From Paratinospora sagittata (Eukaryota > Streptophyta > Magnoliopsida > Ranunculales > Menispermaceae), in assembly GCA_035771175.1 (NCBI GenBank), contig CM069602.1:9737501-9801500 (forward strand): a stretch of DNA of 64,000 nucleotides, written 5' to 3'. Under the pieces are notes generated by a model. It saw nothing but the letters and a program-made list of their open reading frames with translations, was not told the DNA's origin and did no database searches. Both the position numbers and the translations under genes were made by a program. Shown here in pieces: positions 60,359-64,000 of this stretch; the first letter of the stretch is position 1; each line of letters begins with the position of its first letter.

Positions 60359-60911
60359 TGTAATACTATAAAAACATATTTCAGTTTCACTCTTGAGAAA
60401 AAGAGTTCCAGTAGAAAGACTCTGAAGAAATTTTAATAGCGGGGAGATCCTAGCAAACTTGAAGTGGAATGATTCTTTAAGTTCTTGTTATTTATATATT
60501 TCTTTAGTTATGTATTGTTCGTATTCTATTATATTATGTAAGCCTGAGAATTGGGTGTTGGTTTACCCACGCTAAGAGCGAAATGCAACCAGAAAAGACA
60601 TACCTAATGTGAAAATATCTTATGTTGGAAAATTCATTTTTATCATTATGGTCATGCGATTGAATTGATTGTTTTGCTTGTAATATTGTGATGAATAGTT
60701 TAATACATATACTAACGTTTTGTATAAAGCGTGGGGACTTCAAGAATACTCACTGGGCTTTTAGCTCACTTCCCTACTATCTCTCAAAAAATTAGTTGCA
60801 TGGTGCATGGGTTGCTACTGGTAGGATTGCAAAATAAAAGATGCGAGAAGATGTTACATAAGCACGTTAGGTGTTGTTAGGAGTTTTCTGCACACACACG
60901 CGCGCGCGCAC

Positions 60912-60969
<58 letters not shown>

Positions 60970-61222
60970 GTATAAATATAAATGGCTCGATCAGCCATAT
61001 ACTAATAACCATGTATATATATATATATATATATATATAGATATGTGTGTGTGTGTAAATGTGAAATGTAATAAAGAAGTTTTTTTTTAGAATTTGGTAT
61101 ATTTGTAGACTCAATTTGGATACCTGTTGACAAAATTTTGATATTGTCATTACTTATATCTGGATCACAAGATTACAAGTGTAAAAAGTAAAAATGAAAA
61201 AAATATAAATTGGGATGTTACA
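60359..61222 (+). mobile_element. LTR in plus orientation (right half of an inverted LTR pair), U3 deleted
   Basis: Begins TGTAATACTATAAAAA, the same 16-base start as the left LTR, then jumps to ACATATTTCAG, which is more than 300 bp further in the left LTR. It then stays collinear (in reverse) to the end AAATTGGGATGTTACA at 61222. It is 864 bp with TG...CA ends, followed 7 bp later by a primer-binding site. The deletion removed most of U3, including the TATA region. Confidence 0.8.
60890..60972. repeat. Compound (CA)n(CG)n(TA)n microsatellite inside the plus LTR
   Basis: Alternating CA, CG and TA dinucleotides over about 80 bp. Purine-pyrimidine alternation of this kind can adopt Z-DNA in vitro. 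A second TA tract lies at 61013-61040. Part of this expansion is missing from the left LTR. Confidence 0.9.
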
Positions 61223-61229
61223 AATAAAA

Positions 61230-61241
61230 TGGTATCAGAGC
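61230..61241 (+). other. Primer-binding site (initiator Met tRNA type)
   Basis: TGGTATCAGAGC, the canonical plant LTR element sequence complementary to the 3' end of initiator tRNA-Met, 7 bp after the plus LTR. No gag domain follows; after about 150 bp the sequence changes into the MULE-TIR-like segment. Confidence 0.8.
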
Positions 61242-61386
61242 GTGACGGTCTTCACGAGAGAACGGACACATCTAAGTATGGATAAGTGTGCGAAGCGTGG
61301 CAATCTTACAGCATCGGAAGTTTTTACAAGTGTAGTAATTTCTTGGTCAAGTATCGAAAAAATAGTGAGGGGCATATCACTATGGA

Positions 61387-61550
61387 GGGATTTTGACATG
61401 ATTACCCTTCAAAAAAATAATAATTTCACAAATGCCATCCCCTCAAAAATAATGTCACATTTGCCACATTTTACTGTTCATTGCACAGTCATCGCACAGT
61501 CAGCGCGCCAAACAAGCGCCACTTCGGCGCGGAGGTGGAATTTTTTAAAG
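61387..61550 (+). mobile_element. Mutator-like TIR homologous to that of the Pack-MULE
   Basis: GGGATTTTGACATGATTACC, AATTTCACAAATGCCATCC, CCAAACAAGCGCCAC and GGCGCGGAGGTGG follow in the same order as in the TIR at 51330-51494 (GGCTCAATGACATGATT...). Divergence is higher than between the two TIRs of the Pack-MULE. No matching right-hand TIR was found before the window end. Confidence 0.7.
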
Positions 61551-61842
61551 TGGAAGGGAAGACGTCTTTTCAAAAGACGCCTTCCCTTCACCATTTTTTC
61601 TTGTGCAAGGGAAGGCGTAAATTTTTTTAAAGGTAAAGGGAAGGCGTCTTTTGAAAAGACGCATTCCCTTCACCATTTTTTTTTTTAAGTGGAAGGGAAG
61701 GCGTCTTTTGAAAAGACGCCTTCCCTTCAGCCCTTTTTTTTTTAACTGAAGAGAAGGCGTCTTTTGAAAAGACACCTTCTCTTCAACACTATTTTTTTTT
61801 AACTGAAGGGAAGGCGTCTTTTGAAAAGACGCCTTCCCTTCA
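61551..61842. repeat. Array of five near-perfect palindromes, each about 40 bp
   Basis: Palindromes at 61551-61590, 61636-61672, 61690-61729, 61747-61785 and 61804-61842 are built from the arm GAAGGGAAGGCGTCTTTT and its complement. The last is a perfect 19+1+19 inverted repeat. Spacing of the last three is about 57 bp, with T-rich spacers between. A lone half-arm (CAAGGGAAGGCGT) lies near 61606. The same arm occurs once at each inner TIR end of the Pack-MULE (51493-51515 and 52430-52490), so the array looks like an amplification of that motif. Confidence 0.92.
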
Positions 61843-61859
61843 TAATTTTTTTTTTTAAA

Positions 61860-63058
61860 TGAATGAAAAATCAAAGTTAAATTCAAAGTTATTACTAAAC
61901 TGTTCGACCTCACCGAATCCAAACCACTTGGTTTTTTTTAACCAGACCACTTTCACCACGTCCCACTATCCTCCCCCGATCCCCCGGAGTCGACGGAATC
62001 CCATTCCCATGTCCGGTTGAATTTTTGGACCCCCATTCCGAATTCAAGTTTAAATGAAAAACATAAGCTTTTTCTAAGTTGTTCATCCTCACCGAAGATA
62101 AAACCACGTGGTTTTTTTTAAGCTGACCACTTTCAGCACGTCCCACTCTCCTCCCTCGATCCCCCGGAGTCGACGGAATCCCATTCCCATGTCCGGTTGA
62201 ATTTTTGGACCCTCATCCCGAATTCAAGTTTAAATGAAAATTCAAAGCTATTACTAAACTGTTCATCCTCACCGAAGCAAAACCAAGCGGTTTTTTTTAA
62301 GCCGACCACTTTCAGCACGTCCCACTATCCTCCCCCGATCCCCCGGAGTCGTCGGAATCCCATTCCCATGTCCGGTTGAATTTTTGGACCCTCATCCCGA
62401 ATTCAAGTTTAAATGAAAATTCAAAGCTATTACTAAACTGTTCATCCTCACCGAAGCAAAACCACGTGGTTTTTTTAAGCCGACCACTTTCAGCACGTCC
62501 CACTATCCTCCCCCAATCCCCCGGAGTCGTTGGAATCCCATTCCTATGTTCGGTTGAATTTTTGGACTCCCATTCCGAATTTATGTTTAAATGAAAAACA
62601 TAAGCTTTTACTAAACTGTTCGACCTCACCGAAGCCAAACCACGTGGTTTTTTTTAAGCCGACCACTTTCAGCACGTCCCATTCTCCTCCCCCGATCCCC
62701 CAGAGTCGACGGAATCCCATTCTCATGTCCGGTTGAATTTTTGGACCCCCATTCCGAATTCAAGTTTAAATGAAAAACATAAGCTTTTTCTAAGCTGTTC
62801 ATCCTCACCGAAGCCAAACCACGTGGTTTTTTTAAGCCGACCACTTTCAGCACGTCCCACTCTCCTCCCCCGATCCCCCGGAGTCGACGGAATCCCATTC
62901 CCATGTCCGGTTGAATTTTGGACCCTCATCCCGAATTCAAGTTTAAATGAAAATTCAAAGCTATTACTAAACTGTTCATCCTCACCGAAGCAAAACCACG
63001 TGGTTTTTTTTAAGCCGACCACTTTCGGCACGTCCCACTATCCTCCCCCGATCTCCCG
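61860..63058. repeat. Satellite-like tandem array, about 180-bp monomer, nearly seven copies
   Basis: The marker GAATTCAAGTTTAAATGAAA or its variant recurs at about 62040, 62220, 62400, 62579, 62757 and 62933, a period of 176-180 bp, with a further partial unit at the left. Monomers differ by type: AAAAACATAAGCTTTT or AAAATTCAAAGCTATT after the marker. Most contain the 12-base palindrome AACCACGTGGTT (62102, 62460, 62639, 62818 and 62997). Open frames across the array on both strands are by-products of a period near 3 x 60. Confidence 0.92.
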
Positions 63059-63059
63059 G

Positions 63060-64000
63060 TGTGACGCCCCGAAAATTATTTCATCTAGCTCATAACCCAA
63101 TTGCACTTTGCCCAAACTCTATGCGTTGCCTTGATGTGTTTGGTGTTTGTTTGATGGTTGTTTAATGTTTGTATAGTTGATGCTTGATAATGTATATAAA
63201 TATGTGTATCATAAATTGTATATGAGTCATGTTAAATTAAATTATAATGCATATGTTATTATTTATGCATGGACCCATTAAACCATGAATTGATATGAGT
63301 TAGGATTGATTGAATAAAAGGATAAATGAGAATGAAAATTTGGTGTATTAAATGGATTGAACATTTAAAATACATGGAAGCATGAGATTGGTTAAAGTAC
63401 ATGTGGTTGGTATGGGTAGTATGAGACCAACACATGTGAAGGTTGGTGCATGAAAGTGGACAAGTGTTTCATGCCCACTTCTCTAATCCAAGAATGTACT
63501 AGAAAGTGAGGTGAGTGGAGGAGAGAATCCAAGAATGTGCTAGAAAGTGAGGTGAGTGGAGGAGAGAATCCAAGAATGTGCTAGAAAATGAGGTGAGTGG
63601 AGGAGAGGATCCAAGAATGTGCTAGAAAGTGAGGTGAGTGGAGGAGGGAATCAAGAAAGTGCTAGAAAGAGGTGAGTGGAGAGAAAGGAAAAAAAGAAGA
63701 GAAAGAAAAGAAGAGAAAGGAAAGAATGAGGGAGTTGCAGGAGGAAGATCTCTGCGACATTTTCATCAAAGTGCTGGATCTTTGGTATATATGGTCAGAT
63801 TGAGCTCAAAATTTGTCAACAAGTTCGTAGCTTATGGTTATTCATTCTGGTCGGTGAAGATCTTGATCAGAGGTTTCGTCTAAGATATCTAACCACTCAA
63901 ACAAGGCTGGTCAGAAAGTCTGGATTTCTCGCACCGTTTCTCTCAAACTTATAGATCTCCTTAATCTACCGTTGGATGGATATAAACTTTGGGTACGTAG
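63060..64000 (+). mobile_element. Possible LTR start, running past the window end
   Basis: The satellite stops abruptly at ATCTCCCGG and is followed by TGTGACGCCCCGAAAATTA, a start typical of plant gypsy LTRs (TGT.ACG.CCCGAAAATT). The following 940 bp are unlike the satellite, AT-rich, and contain a 41-bp minisatellite. No second LTR or internal region is visible, so this rests on the start sequence alone. Confidence 0.4.
63485..63690. repeat. 41-bp minisatellite, about 4.5 copies
   Basis: Units beginning AATCCAAGAATGT and containing CTAGAAAGTGAGGTGAGTGG occur at 63485, 63526, 63567, 63608 and 63649 (exactly 41 bp apart), the last being partly deleted. Strand composition is purine-rich and runs into a GA-rich tract (63680-63725). 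Confidence 0.93.

Noticed and set aside
60126..60371. Gly-rich plus-strand frame as a structural protein gene
   Set aside because: It is one face of a 36-bp minisatellite lying between two LTRs, with no promoter or signal peptide evident.
61545..61922. 125-codon reverse frame across the palindromes
   Set aside because: Product of the repeated arm and poly-T spacers read as Lys/Phe-rich repeats; explained by the array itself.
62197..63095. Overlapping open frames on both strands with repeated peptides (MNFWTLIPNSSLNE..., VVGLKKTTWFCFGED...)
   Set aside because: They follow the roughly 180-bp satellite, whose period is a multiple of three; the same repeat opens frames on both strands and no domain or start context supports a protein.
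1..64000. tRNA, rRNA and snoRNA genes
   Set aside because: Only tRNA-derived SINE heads with degraded boxes were seen; no sequence could be folded by eye into an intact tRNA, and no rRNA sequence was recognised.

Overview
The window is nuclear DNA from a flowering plant, most likely a eudicot. It has intron-bearing genes with GT-AG junctions, a PLS-type pentatricopeptide repeat (PPR) protein, two NAC transcription factors, and AT-rich intergenic DNA full of plant-type retrotransposons, SINEs and MITEs. The species cannot be told from the sequence.

Gene-bearing left third (1-18.3 kb): a purple acid phosphatase runs leftward off the window edge (1-1652, minus). Divergent from it is a tandem pair of Mpo1-like (DUF962) ER membrane protein genes (3403-12536 and 13545-15388, both plus). 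Each copy encodes 199 residues with identical exon sizes and phases. Copy A carries an 8.4-kb first intron loaded with transposon debris; copy B has a compact intron and a promoter with repeated CCACGT elements. A single-exon PPR gene (16600-18258, minus) lies tail-to-tail with copy B.

Middle (18.3-37.5 kb): a gene-poor stretch with at least six SINE-like insertions and several MITEs surrounds one well-formed gene, a NAC100-clade transcription factor (31468-33072, plus). That gene contains a near-complete miR164 target site in its last exon.

Retroelement block (37.5-45.9 kb): a degenerate Ty3/gypsy element on the minus strand, bounded by 5-bp AATAT target duplications. It has gag, PR, RT, RNase H, a second RNase H and integrase remnants, which points to the Tat lineage. 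Two tandem-repeat arrays lie between pol and the 3' LTR.

Right part (46-64 kb): a 1.3-kb Pack-MULE (51330-52640) with long TIRs and a 10-bp target duplication carries an exon of an N-terminal glutamine amidohydrolase gene plus a second, unidentified coding fragment. Next is a NAP-clade NAC gene (55550-56740, minus). After it come two LTRs of one family in inverted orientation (58592-61222), a MULE-TIR-like segment running into an array of about 40-bp near-perfect palindromes (61551-61842), a roughly 180-bp satellite array (about 61860-63058), and the apparent start of another LTR with a 41-bp minisatellite. The 58.6-63.1 kb stretch is the most unusual part of the window.

The protein-coding genes do not form a pathway together. 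Limits: exon borders were set by eye from splice signals, reading frame and family knowledge; no alignment or database search was run; repeat boundaries are approximate unless a target duplication is given.
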